A stretch of 64,000 nt of DNA from Desulfatibacillum aliphaticivorans DSM 15576 (GTDB lineage: Bacteria > Desulfobacterota > Desulfobacteria > Desulfobacterales > Desulfatibacillaceae), in NCBI RefSeq assembly GCF_000429905.1, contig NZ_AUCT01000001.1, positions 352,166 to 416,165 on the forward strand, read 5' to 3'. This document shows positions 50,675 through 59,792 of the stretch, in pieces (the stretch's first letter is position 1; each line of letters opens with the position of its first letter). Both the position numbers and the translations under genes were made by a program. Below the pieces are notes generated by a model. It worked only from the letters and a program-made list of their open reading frames with translations, searched no databases and had not been told where the DNA came from.

Positions 50675-51835
50675 TTACCGGCTATCGTCCTTGCCCAGGA
50701 TTTTGCGAACGGCCCGGGCGGTCCTGTCGGCCAGTAAGTTCACATCGAAATTTTCCTGAATTCTTGACCTGTTTTTTTGACATAAATCGGGTTCAATTGC
50801 AATGCGCTTCCTGATTTCCAGCATGCCTTGGGCCAGTTTTTCCGAGTCCCTGGGCGGAACCGCGATCCCGCAATCCCCCACGATAAGGGCGGAGTCGCCC
50901 ACGTCCGTGGCCACGCAAGGGAGCGAGCAGCTCATGGCCTCGCCAACGGAATTGGAAAAGCCCTCGTGCTCCACCGAGGACGAAACCAAAACGTCCAAAG
51001 CGCCGTAGACGGCCGGCATGTCGGTGTGAGGGCCGGCCCAGATGACTTTGTCAGCCACGCCCAGCTGGGCCGCCAGTTCTTCTAACTCCCGCCGCGCCGG
51101 GCCGGGCTTGGGGCCCACGCACACAAAGCGCACGTTTTTTTCCTTCTGCGAGACGATTTGGGCCGCCTCCAAGAAATATCTATGGCCTTTCATGGGCCGT
51201 AGTGAGGCGACCACGCCGTAAACCGTACAGCCTTCCGCAACGCCCCATTTTTCCCTCAGCACCCTGCCCTTTTGTACGTGTTTAACGAACCGGGCCGTAT
51301 CAATGCCGTTGTGGATCACCTCCACCTTGGATTGGGGGAATCCCCGGGCGATGACGTCGGCCGCTCCGGCCCGGGAGTTGGAGACGATCAGATGGGGAAA
51401 TCCGGACAGGCTTTTCTCCAAAAAATAAAACATGCGGGCAAACCAGCCTGCGCTGTTCAAATCCTTGTCCGAAGCGCGAACGCTCCAAATCACCTTGACT
51501 CCGCCGGCCAGCATGGCGCAGGGGATTGCGTAGATGTTGGGGCCGGGCAAAAAGGAGTACACCGCTTGGATGCGGCGGCGGCGAAGCTCCTTGATGAGTC
51601 TGGCGCAGGCGGAAAACAGGTCCCACCTTCCTTTTTTGTTCAGCAAAAAAAGGTCGACTCCCGGCTGGTTTTCCAAATCCTTAAGCAAGGGGCCGCGTTC
51701 GTAAAAAAGGCCCACGGTCACGTCAAAGGCGTCTTTGTCCAGGGCCTTGGCCAAAGCGACCAGTTGCCGTTCGGCGCCTCCGGCGTCCAGGGCGCTGGCC
51801 AAAAGCATAAGGCGGATTTTTCCTGTTTTTTCCAT
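50675..51835 (-). CDS. Glycosyltransferase family 4
   Basis: 386 residues. N-terminal GGAERQLVALAKAL acceptor-side motif; C-terminal GT-B nucleotide-sugar region EGFSNSVGEAMSCSLPCVATDVG with the E-x7-E pair. Retaining GT4 enzyme. Acceptor and donor unknown. It is 14 bases before the dehydratase start. Confidence 0.85.
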   Translation of the reverse strand: MEKTGKIRLMLLASALDAGGAERQLVALAKALDKDAFDVTVGLFYERGPLLKDLENQPGVDLFLLNKKGRWDLFSACARLIKELRRRRIQAVYSFLPGPNIYAIPCAMLAGGVKVIWSVRASDKDLNSAGWFARMFYFLEKSLSGFPHLIVSNSRAGAADVIARGFPQSKVEVIHNGIDTARFVKHVQKGRVLREKWGVAEGCTVYGVVASLRPMKGHRYFLEAAQIVSQKEKNVRFVCVGPKPGPARRELEELAAQLGVADKVIWAGPHTDMPAVYGALDVLVSSSVEHEGFSNSVGEAMSCSLPCVATDVGDSALIVGDCGIAVPPRDSEKLAQGMLEIRKRIAIEPDLCQKNRSRIQENFDVNLLADRTARAVRKILGKDDSR

Positions 51836-51850
51836 GGCCTCCCCCGGGCT

Positions 51851-53236
51851 TTAGTCTTTGCGGGAAATGCGAAAGCAGTAATCGGTTTTTTCCAGGCGCT
51901 CCACCTGCACCCTGCAAAAATCGCCGCTGCATTCCTGCAGATCCGCCACGGCGCTCCGGACGTCGTCCAGGGTGATCCCCGGAACCTTTTGCTTCATGTA
52001 TTCCGCATCGCTCTGCTTGCGGTTCAGGATCTTGTTTACAGCGACCTTGAAGTCGTAAACCGAATCCTTGACCTTCCACCGCAGCATGGCGCCCAGGGCC
52101 TTGACCGGGGACCGCTTCTCAAAAGGAGAGTCCAGCAGCAGACGGGCCAGGGAATCCGTAATGGTGCGGCATGCGAACGGGCCGTCGATATTCGCGGCGT
52201 AATCCTTGCCGAGAGAGGATTCAGGCGCGGCCATTTCCTCGCCTTTCAGGATGCGGGAAACCACGTCCACGGTTTCCTGGGGAGTAAAGGCGGAAATGCT
52301 GACCACCCTGGGCAATTCGTACTCATATATGTCGGACAGCACGGGCCTGTAGGCCACAACGGGCTTGCCCAGAACGTGGGCCTCCACTCCGGTGGTGCAG
52401 GAGTTGTGGATGAGGGCCTCGGAAGCCAGCAGCCAGGGTATGACGTTGCCTTTGTGGATGACCTCCACGTTATTCAGGCCGCGGACGGCCTCGTGCCAGT
52501 TTTCGTGGTTTTCCGATGGATGGGGCCGCAGCACGATTTTATGCTTTGGGAAGGCCTTGCTGAGTTCGGGCAGCAAGTCCTTAAAGCTCTCGTAGACCGC
52601 GCCCACGTGATCCACCCAATCCTGGAGGAATTTTTCATGGACCTCGTTGATGATGCGGCCGTTATCCCGCATGATGTGTTCAATAAAATATTTGGGGCCG
52701 TAAAAGTTGTTGTACAGGCCGAAATTGGTGTTGACCAGAATAAAACGGCCGTGGGCCTTGCGCAGAGCGTCCGCCTCCTTATGAAAGATGCTTTGATAAG
52801 GCTCGCGCAGGAGGTCGAACCTGGGGTTGCCGGCTATGACGGTCTTTTTGGCCTGATCCCCCATCTTCATGGCGATGGCGCCGGCCTGAACCTTGCCCCA
52901 GGCGTAAAAGGCGTCCAGCATGGAGAAAACTTCCGCCGAAACCCGGTCCCGGGCGTAGGTTTCCTGATCCACTATCACCAGGCCTTCCTCGCACCAGGCC
53001 GTGACTTTGTAGCCCAGATCCTTCAACAGGCTGGTTCCGGGGAGTTTGGGAGGGGCCACGCCCTTTTCCACGTAAATTCCCCGAGGCAGATATTTGGCCC
53101 TTCTGAGCAATTCCGACTGCATGCCGATCAGCACGGAGAAGCCGGCTTCGGCGGCGAAGCACGCCAACAGGATTTTTGCGTGCATTTCGCGCACCTGGGT
53201 TTCGATGGGCACAAGTAAAAGAGGACGCCTGGACAT
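51851..53236 (-). CDS. Surface carbohydrate biosynthesis protein, GT-B-like
   Basis: 461 residues. Fits the surface-polysaccharide protein family linked to nonulosonate loci: PLLLVPIETQVREMHAKILLA at the start, GNPRFDLL in the middle, KIVLRPHPSENHENW and IHNSCTTGVEAHVLGKPVVAYRP later. The last segments resemble CDP-glycerol-type and polysialyl-type GT-B enzymes. A role in transferring a nonulosonate is plausible (inference). It lies 15 bases after neuC. Confidence 0.65.
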   Translation of the reverse strand: MSRRPLLLVPIETQVREMHAKILLACFAAEAGFSVLIGMQSELLRRAKYLPRGIYVEKGVAPPKLPGTSLLKDLGYKVTAWCEEGLVIVDQETYARDRVSAEVFSMLDAFYAWGKVQAGAIAMKMGDQAKKTVIAGNPRFDLLREPYQSIFHKEADALRKAHGRFILVNTNFGLYNNFYGPKYFIEHIMRDNGRIINEVHEKFLQDWVDHVGAVYESFKDLLPELSKAFPKHKIVLRPHPSENHENWHEAVRGLNNVEVIHKGNVIPWLLASEALIHNSCTTGVEAHVLGKPVVAYRPVLSDIYEYELPRVVSISAFTPQETVDVVSRILKGEEMAAPESSLGKDYAANIDGPFACRTITDSLARLLLDSPFEKRSPVKALGAMLRWKVKDSVYDFKVAVNKILNRKQSDAEYMKQKVPGITLDDVRSAVADLQECSGDFCRVQVERLEKTDYCFRISRKD

Positions 53237-53251
53237 ATTGCAACAAGACTC

Positions 53252-54400
53252 CTAATAGCAAATCCGTTTTTGGATGGTAAAATCGAAGGTTTTCAGAACG
53301 TCCAAAATCTTCGGGCCGGCCTTGCCGTCTCCCCACATGTGGTTTTCTTCGTACCGGCCGTGGTTCAACTGCTTTTGGATGGCGGCTTTGATCTCGGCTT
53401 TGTCGTAGCCCACGTCGATGATGTTGACGCTCCGGTCCCGGCCAGACTGGCGGGAGCCGATGTTCACGCAGGGGGTTCCCAAAAAGGCGGCCTCGCGAAT
53501 GCCGCTTGAGGAGTTGCCCACAATGGCCTGGGCGTTTTTAAGCAGGGGCGCGTAATGCTCGATGGGCAGGCTTTTGAAAAAATGCATGGGCGCGTCCACG
53601 TGCTTCTCGCGAAAAATCCGGATGCCTTTGGATATGCCGTCGGACCCCGCGTCCATGTTGGGCCAGATCCAGATGGTTCCCATGCCCAGCTCGTGGATGG
53701 CGTTCAGGGTCTGATTGACGTGCTCCAGATTTTCGGCGTACTCGGTGGTGACCGGATGCTGGATGACCGTCAAATAAGGCTGGGTAAGGTCCACCCGGGC
53801 GCCCACGCCCGCGGAAGCCTGCTTTTCCATAATCGGCTGCAGGTTGTCCAGATCCAGCCCGGCGATGACATCCAGGCTGGTGGCGCCCACCGGGAACACG
53901 GTTTCGGGCGCTTCGCCCATTCGAATAATGCGATCCGCGGCTTCCTGGGTGGCGGGAAAATGCACATGGGCGAGTTTGGTGATGGCGTGGCGAATGCTTT
54001 CGTCAATGGAGCCGGAAACCTCGCCGCCTTCCATGTGCGCCACGGGGATGTTCATGTACGAGGCTGTCATGGCGATGGAAAGGCATTCGAACCGGTCGGC
54101 GATGACCATGACCACGTCCGGCTGCAGGTTCTCAAAGGCCGTGGTGAACTCGCTGACGGCCAGGCCCGCGCTTTTCGCCATGGTGACCGGGGTTTCGCCT
54201 TCCACCAGAAAATGGATGCGCCGGTCCACATTCACGCCCATGGTTGTGAGGGAATCGGCTATGTTGCCGTACTTGGCCAGGATGGCGCCGCCCCCCACGA
54301 TGATCTGCAGTTCCACGTCCGGGTCGTTTTCCGCGGCCTGTATGATGGACTTGACCTTGGCGTAATTGCCTCTCGTAGTGATGACCAGGCATAGTTTCAT
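53252..54400 (-). CDS. neuC: UDP-GlcNAc 2-epimerase, hydrolysing (NeuC-like)
   Basis: 382 residues from ATG 54400, two bases after the neuB stop; MKLCLVITTRGNYAK matches the normal family start better than ATG 54421. HMEGGEVSGSIDESIRHAITKLAHVHFPAT is the epimerase core, and GNSSSGIREAAFLGTPCVNIGSRQ the C-terminal nucleotide site. It would produce ManNAc, or a 6-deoxy-di-N-acetyl equivalent in legionaminate routes. Downstream of neuB and before the surface carbohydrate gene. Confidence 0.85.
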   Translation of the reverse strand: MKLCLVITTRGNYAKVKSIIQAAENDPDVELQIIVGGGAILAKYGNIADSLTTMGVNVDRRIHFLVEGETPVTMAKSAGLAVSEFTTAFENLQPDVVMVIADRFECLSIAMTASYMNIPVAHMEGGEVSGSIDESIRHAITKLAHVHFPATQEAADRIIRMGEAPETVFPVGATSLDVIAGLDLDNLQPIMEKQASAGVGARVDLTQPYLTVIQHPVTTEYAENLEHVNQTLNAIHELGMGTIWIWPNMDAGSDGISKGIRIFREKHVDAPMHFFKSLPIEHYAPLLKNAQAIVGNSSSGIREAAFLGTPCVNIGSRQSGRDRSVNIIDVGYDKAEIKAAIQKQLNHGRYEENHMWGDGKAGPKILDVLKTFDFTIQKRICY

Positions 54401-54402
54401 TT

Positions 54403-55428
54403 TCAACGCAATTGCTCCCATGTAATCAATTCGTCTTCCCGGATGTCAACGGCCGCCTCCCTGCCCAGAACCTTATCCATTTCAGCGGGGGAAATGCCGG
54501 TTCCGGGCCTTTTGCACACCAGCATGTCTTCGGTAATGCACTGGCCTGCGCTAATGGCGCAGGCTGAGACGATGCTTTTGCGCGCCCAGGCCAGGCTTTG
54601 CTTTTCGGCCTTGTTGGGGCTTTTGACTCCGCTTCCCAGGCTTTCCTCCACCTCCCGGACCTGCTCCACAAAAAGATACAGGTCGTCCGGGCCGCAAGAG
54701 ACTTTCCAGTCCTGGGCGTTGGGCACCTCAAAATCCAGGGTGATGTGCTTTTCAATGACGGCCGCGCCCATGGCAACGGCCGCCAGGGGGATGTGATACC
54801 CCATGGTGTGGTCCGAATATCCGGCGATCACGCCCATGTCTTGAAGGGCTTTGATGGCGCGGAGGTTGATCAGCCGGGGCGCCGTGGGATAGGCCGTGAC
54901 GCAATGAAGCACGGCCAGTTGGGGGTTGCCCGCCTTTACAAAAATATCCACGGCTTCCTGAATTTGCTCTTCCGTATACATGCCTGTGGATAAAATAACC
55001 GGCTTGCCCTTTTGGGCGACCTTGCGGATAAAGGGCCAGTTTTCCACCTCGCCCGACCCGATTTTGTATACAGGCGTATCCAGGGAATCCAGAAAGTCCA
55101 GGCTGGGCTCGTCGTGGGCCGTGGCGAAAAAGGTGATGCATTTTTCCCGGCAATACTCCGCAATTTTTTTAAAGGAGTCGTAGGGCAATTCCCGGGAGGC
55201 CAAACGGTCGATCCATTCCTGAGAGGCGGTGGATATGAGCTTACGAGCCTGAAACACCTGGAACTTGATGGCGTCCGCTCCGGCTTCCACGGCAAGGTCC
55301 ACCAGGTCATAGGCCTTTTTCAAACTGCCGAAATGGGCCACGCCCGCCTCGGCAATGATGTACACCGGGCATCCGGCGCCCACGGGACGTCCGTCAATCT
55401 CAAATTGCTTTGCAAATTCAAAGGCCAT
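54403..55428 (-). CDS. neuB: N-acetylneuraminate/legionaminate synthase
   Basis: 341 residues. TIM-barrel with YIIAEAGVAHFGSLKKAYDLV, KFQVFQARKL, KIGSGEVENWPFIRKVA and LHCVTAYP, and a C-terminal SAF/antifreeze-like domain (VCKRPGTGISP, about 290). It condenses a ManNAc-type sugar with phosphoenolpyruvate to make a nine-carbon sialic-acid-like sugar. Which sugar is unresolved. Stop and neuC start are 2 bases apart. Confidence 0.9.
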   Translation of the reverse strand: MAFEFAKQFEIDGRPVGAGCPVYIIAEAGVAHFGSLKKAYDLVDLAVEAGADAIKFQVFQARKLISTASQEWIDRLASRELPYDSFKKIAEYCREKCITFFATAHDEPSLDFLDSLDTPVYKIGSGEVENWPFIRKVAQKGKPVILSTGMYTEEQIQEAVDIFVKAGNPQLAVLHCVTAYPTAPRLINLRAIKALQDMGVIAGYSDHTMGYHIPLAAVAMGAAVIEKHITLDFEVPNAQDWKVSCGPDDLYLFVEQVREVEESLGSGVKSPNKAEKQSLAWARKSIVSACAISAGQCITEDMLVCKRPGTGISPAEMDKVLGREAAVDIREDELITWEQLR

Positions 55429-55437
55429 AGCGCCCTC

Positions 55438-56502
55438 TTATACCGGCTTTCTGTTTAAGGTCATCATCTTGTAGCCGTATCCGTTTTCCCGGATGAAATC
55501 CTCTGCCTTGGGCCTGTTTTCGCCCGAAAAAAAGGCGTGCAAGGGGCCTTTTTCCTGCTCATCCCGCAAGTAAGGATCCCTGCCCTCCAGGTAATTCAAC
55601 ACCGCGTCCAAATCCGGCTGGTGAAAGGAAATGGCTATATTTTCCAGCCCGGATTGCTTCATCACGTACTTGATGCTTTGGGGCGTAAAATACGAGGGAT
55701 GATTCCGGCCGTCGAACGTGGCTGCGTGCTCCCGGAGCACCCGGCAGACCATGCTGGCGCCGTTGGGGCAGAAGGTCAGGAGGATTCCGCCGGGCTTGAG
55801 GATTTCGGCGATCTGGCTGATTACCTCCACCGGCCGTTTCAAGTGCTCGATAACGCCCCACAAGGTGACCACATCAAAGGATTCGGGCGGAAAGCCGGCC
55901 TCGTCCAGCAACCGGGGCCGCACATCCAGGCCAAGCTCTTTGGTTGCGTAAGCCACGGCCTTTTCGTTCAGTTCCAGGCCCACGGCGTCCCAACCGGCTT
56001 CCTTGGCCAGGGCCAGAAAATGGCCGATGGAGCAGCCGATGTCCAGAACCCGGCCGGGCTTGTCCGTCCCAAGGGCTGCTTGCATGGCGTCGATGCCGCG
56101 CTGGTACTTGCCTTTGTCGTAAGACGCGTTGGCCTGGGAAAGCAGAACCTCGATCCAGAGGTCGTTGGCGGAAACCTCGGCGCATTCGCCGCCTTCGCCC
56201 GCGCCGCGATAACAATCGTTCAGGGCGTCTTCGTTGATCTGGGGATTGCCGAAAATATGGCCGCAGACCGAGGTGTTTTTGCAGCGCCTGAACTCAAAGC
56301 CCTGCTTTTTGAACCATAGCTCGCTTTGGCCGCAGCCGCAGACCGGGCATTTATCCAGGGGCTCGGCGAACTCGGGCTTGATGCCGTCGGCGCCGTCGGA
56401 AAGCAGGGCGATCTCCCTGTCCCTGGCGGCAAAATACTTGTCCCGGCCGGTTTGCTGCACAAAATCGTAAGTGCTTGCGCTTTGTTTATCCGTTTCTTTC
56501 AT
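55438..56502 (-). CDS. SAM-dependent methyltransferase with N-terminal zinc site
   Basis: 354 residues from ATG 56502 (GAGG upstream); ATG 56514 is the alternative. N-terminal Cys set CPVCGCGQSEL ... CKNTSVCGHIF suggests a metal-binding motif. The SAM loop is VLDIGCSIGHFLALAKEAGWDAVGLE with later GVIEHLKRP and LLTFCPNGASMV. Matches methyltransferases that act on nucleotide-sugar intermediates or glycan ends. Between neuA and neuB, so it may modify the nonulosonate or terminate a chain (inference). Confidence 0.75.
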   Translation of the reverse strand: MKETDKQSASTYDFVQQTGRDKYFAARDREIALLSDGADGIKPEFAEPLDKCPVCGCGQSELWFKKQGFEFRRCKNTSVCGHIFGNPQINEDALNDCYRGAGEGGECAEVSANDLWIEVLLSQANASYDKGKYQRGIDAMQAALGTDKPGRVLDIGCSIGHFLALAKEAGWDAVGLELNEKAVAYATKELGLDVRPRLLDEAGFPPESFDVVTLWGVIEHLKRPVEVISQIAEILKPGGILLTFCPNGASMVCRVLREHAATFDGRNHPSYFTPQSIKYVMKQSGLENIAISFHQPDLDAVLNYLEGRDPYLRDEQEKGPLHAFFSGENRPKAEDFIRENGYGYKMMTLNRKPV

Positions 56503-56551
56503 GAAACGCCTCATTCTTTCGTATGGGTAAAGACGCGATCCGCCTTATAAT

Positions 56552-57280
56552 TTATAGATCAAAACCTTTTACCTTGCCGCTTTTGAGATACCACTCAGCG
56601 GTTTCAAAATCCTCGGGGCCGTCCACGTCCAGGGCGTAGGAATACGGCACTTCCACGGGTACGGAAGGCAGTGCGAAGACTTCCCGTTCGTTAATCAAAG
56701 CCTCGGTGGTGGTGACGATGAAATTGCCCAGGATGAAATGCTCGGGCTTGCGCTGCTTGTTGTAGCAAACCTTGCGCTCCTCCAGATACCGGAACCGCAC
56801 ATAGCCTTCGTCTTCAATAATCCTTTGGTTGAAGGCGTGGAAAATGGAGGGAAAACGGCTGATGGTCTGGGCCGAATGGGCCTTGGGGTCGGCCATGAGC
56901 GCCCGGCAGCATTCGTCCACATGCTCAGCCAGCAAAAAAGGCGAGGTGGGCTGAAGCAAAGCCACGGCCCTGGGGCGATAGCCCTCCCTTTCCTCCAGGG
57001 TTTTGACCAGATCCACCATCACGTCCACGATGTGGGTGTCGTCCTGGCCCAGTTCCGGGGGACGGTCGGCCACTTCTATATCGTGCTCACGGCAGACGGA
57101 AGCGATATCCTCGTCGTCCGTGGAGCACAGGATGCGCGACAGGCTTTGGGACTGCTTTCCGGCCCGGGCCACCCAGGTCAAAAGGGGGTGGCCGCCCAAT
57201 AATGCAATATTCTTTTTATGCAAGGACTTGGAACCGCCCCGCGCCGGGATGAGTCCGAGAATCTCGTAATCTTCACTCAT
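56552..57280 (-). CDS. neuA: CMP-nonulosonate cytidylyltransferase
   Basis: 242 residues. N-terminal LGLIPARGGSKSLHKKNI is the CTP-binding loop; LLQPTSPFLLAEHVDEC and TISRFP follow; the C-terminus carries ALDVDGPEDFETAEWYL. It activates sialic-acid-like sugars as the CMP derivative. Its place next to neuB and neuC supports the complete activation route. Confidence 0.85.
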   Translation of the reverse strand: MSEDYEILGLIPARGGSKSLHKKNIALLGGHPLLTWVARAGKQSQSLSRILCSTDDEDIASVCREHDIEVADRPPELGQDDTHIVDVMVDLVKTLEEREGYRPRAVALLQPTSPFLLAEHVDECCRALMADPKAHSAQTISRFPSIFHAFNQRIIEDEGYVRFRYLEERKVCYNKQRKPEHFILGNFIVTTTEALINEREVFALPSVPVEVPYSYALDVDGPEDFETAEWYLKSGKVKGFDL

Positions 57281-57333
57281 ATGTAAATATCCTCGCCGCT
57301 TTCTTTCAATCCATTAATTTCATTGGGCTCAAT

Positions 57334-58314
57334 TTACAGCCCCAGCCCCTCGATGATCTTGGCAATAGTGTACTCCTGGGTCAGGCTCCATGCGTCCAGG
57401 GTGGACCCGCCGATATGGGGCGTGATGATCAGGTTGTCATGCTCCTGGGCGTATTTCACCAGGGGTTGATCCAGAACCTTGGAGCCAAAATCCGGATCGA
57501 ACTCGCCGTCCAGGACGTCCACGGCCGCGCCGGCCAGTTTGCCGGACTCCAGGGCCTTCAGCAAGGCGTCGTGATCCACCAACTCGCCCCGGGAGGTGTT
57601 GACGAAAAAGGCGCCGTCCTTGAATTTTTCGAACATCTCGGCGGAGAACAGGTTTTCGGTTTCCGGCTCGTGGGGGATGTGGATGGTCACGATGTCGCTG
57701 CTCTCCACAAGCTCTTCCAAGGAGGAGAGTTTTGTTATCCCGTCCACCGGGGATTTTTCAACAAAGGGATCGTAGTATTTGACGTCCATGCCGAAGGCCA
57801 CGCCGTAGGAAGCCGTCAGCTTGCCCAGCCTGCCCAGACCGGCCACGCCCAGGCTCATGCGGGAGAGCATGGCCTTGCCGCCGAAGGGCCACCTGGCCCA
57901 CTGGCCGTCCAGCACGGACTTGAAGCCGGGGACGATGTTGCGGGTCAGGGCGATGATCAGGCCCCAGGTAAGCTCGGCCGTGGGGGTGATGGTGTCCAGA
58001 AAGTCCTGATGGTCCTTGAGGGTCACCACCTTGACGCCTTTTTCCCGGGCATAGTCCACGTCAATGTGGGGGTGGCCCGTGGTGTTGGAGCCGATGGCCC
58101 TGAGTTTGGGGCAGGCGTCCATGATCTCCTTGCCCAGGTAATAGCCCAAGGGGGCGAGAAGCACCTCGGCGCGATCCATGACCACAGGCTTGAGTTCCTC
58201 CGGGTTTTCCAGGATGATCACCCGAAAATTGTCGGTCATGAGTTTTTCCGCCGCCGGGGCGTAGTTCAACATGGTGTAGTAGACCAAAACCGGTTTGTCA
58301 TTATCCAGGCTCAT
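57334..58314 (-). CDS. D-isomer-specific 2-hydroxyacid dehydrogenase
   Basis: 326 residues. NAD-binding VAGLGRLGKLTASYG; catalytic trio recognisable in NTSRGELVD (Arg), GEFDPDFG (Glu) and ITPHIGGST (His). Substrate is not evident; SerA/GyaR-like members are diverse. Inside the glycan cluster, it may provide a hydroxyacid side group for a sugar (inference). Confidence 0.75.
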   Translation of the reverse strand: MSLDNDKPVLVYYTMLNYAPAAEKLMTDNFRVIILENPEELKPVVMDRAEVLLAPLGYYLGKEIMDACPKLRAIGSNTTGHPHIDVDYAREKGVKVVTLKDHQDFLDTITPTAELTWGLIIALTRNIVPGFKSVLDGQWARWPFGGKAMLSRMSLGVAGLGRLGKLTASYGVAFGMDVKYYDPFVEKSPVDGITKLSSLEELVESSDIVTIHIPHEPETENLFSAEMFEKFKDGAFFVNTSRGELVDHDALLKALESGKLAGAAVDVLDGEFDPDFGSKVLDQPLVKYAQEHDNLIITPHIGGSTLDAWSLTQEYTIAKIIEGLGL

Positions 58315-58341
58315 AAGTTTTTTCTATCCGTAAATTGATCG

Positions 58342-59700
58342 TTAATCGGATTCCGACAACAGGGAATCAAGCACGCGCCTTATCCTGTCCCCTGTCCTGC
58401 CGTCCGGGTTGCCGCACCACTTTTCCAAAAGACGCTGCGAGGTTTGGGGAAGCTCCCGCCCTTCCTCATGAGACCTTACAGCCAGATCCTTCAGCATGGA
58501 GCAGAATTCCTCCTCGGAATGGGCGTAAAGCACCGCGTCATCCATGTCCAGGATATAAGGCTTGAGGGCGGGGTCGGTAATTTCATAAAACCAGGGAACC
58601 ACCACGGGCTTATCCAGGGCCAGGGCCTCGAACAGGGTGGTGGAATTGAAGCTGGCGACAACGGACGCCTGGCTCAGCATGTCCAGAAGGTCTCCGCCCT
58701 CGGCCAAATGCAGATTGGGCGGAAAGTCCGGGTTTTCGCCGAACAAACGCGTCATAAAGCGTTTGGCGTTCTGGTCGCCCTTGGTTTTTATGATGACCTT
58801 GATTCCGGGGTTTTCCCTGGCCAGATTCACCAGGGCGTGATGGCAGGCGTTGGAGGCTTTTTCCACATTGAGCTTTTCCAATCCAGCCTGCAGGGTTTCG
58901 TAGGAGCCGGGAATTTTGCGGCCCAAAACCGGAAGCCCCGCCTTGGAATTGAAGGAGAAAAACAGGATTGTGGGAGCGTCGGCCTTTTTTCCCGCGCGGA
59001 CAAGGTCCTCCCGGCGCCAGTGCACCCGGCTCAAGCGGGGCATGCCCACGATCTTTATCCTGTCCGGGTCGAACACGCCGGCTTCGGCCTGGATGCCCGT
59101 TTCCATCTCGTTGTAATTGCAGATGGCCGTTCCCTGGAAAGGAATCTTGCGGGTTTTGTAAACGTCCACATAAAAGGGGCGCAGGCCCGGGGTTTTCATG
59201 CACTCCTTGTGGAGGGCGATAAAGGGGAGGCCCGATTCGGTGCAGGCGGCGGCCAGTTCCTGTTCGGAGGCGTAGGAAAAATTGCCGGTAAACAGCGCAT
59301 GAAAATTCAGGGAGGGACGCAGATATTTAAGCACCTCCCCCCAAAAGGCCCGGAGTCTCAGCTTGGCGGCGTTGGCCTTTGCGTCGGCCGTTTTGTAGTT
59401 GTTGTCGTCCATGGTCTTGGGCAGAAAAGCCGCAAACACTGCCTTGACCAGCTTGCGGTCCAGGGTAAGGATGCCGTAGCGCTCATACCCTTTGAAACAG
59501 GCCATGATGTCTTCGGTATGGCCCGCCTTGGGAAGGTACACGATGTTGACCGGGTTGGCGCCCTCGGCCCTTTGTTCGGTCTCCATGTGGGCGCCGATAA
59601 ACATCGCCGCGGCCCTGGCCATGTTCATGCGGGCCATTGCTGTGAGGATGGGGCTGGATATTTTTTCTATGGCTCTGTATCTGACAGCCGCGTAATTCAT
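58342..59700 (-). CDS. Surface polysaccharide biosynthesis protein (GT-B-like), uncertain
   Basis: 452 residues, no membrane helices or signal peptide. The C-terminal half has the pattern of GT-B or polysaccharide-synthesis proteins: NPGIKVIIKTKGDQNAKRF, then a GDLLDMLSQASVVASFNSTTLFEALALDKPVVVPWF region resembling the nucleotide-sugar site, with IALHKECMKTPG earlier. N-terminal half is unrecognised. Position suggests glycan transfer or assembly. Confidence 0.55.
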   Translation of the reverse strand: MNYAAVRYRAIEKISSPILTAMARMNMARAAAMFIGAHMETEQRAEGANPVNIVYLPKAGHTEDIMACFKGYERYGILTLDRKLVKAVFAAFLPKTMDDNNYKTADAKANAAKLRLRAFWGEVLKYLRPSLNFHALFTGNFSYASEQELAAACTESGLPFIALHKECMKTPGLRPFYVDVYKTRKIPFQGTAICNYNEMETGIQAEAGVFDPDRIKIVGMPRLSRVHWRREDLVRAGKKADAPTILFFSFNSKAGLPVLGRKIPGSYETLQAGLEKLNVEKASNACHHALVNLARENPGIKVIIKTKGDQNAKRFMTRLFGENPDFPPNLHLAEGGDLLDMLSQASVVASFNSTTLFEALALDKPVVVPWFYEITDPALKPYILDMDDAVLYAHSEEEFCSMLKDLAVRSHEEGRELPQTSQRLLEKWCGNPDGRTGDRIRRVLDSLLSESD

Positions 59701-59792
59701 ATCAATAACCTAATATTGCGCTTTTCCGGGTGTTTTCCTTAATAAACCGGATAGTTAAACAGTATACATTGGACGAAAGCCATCCCTTCGAA

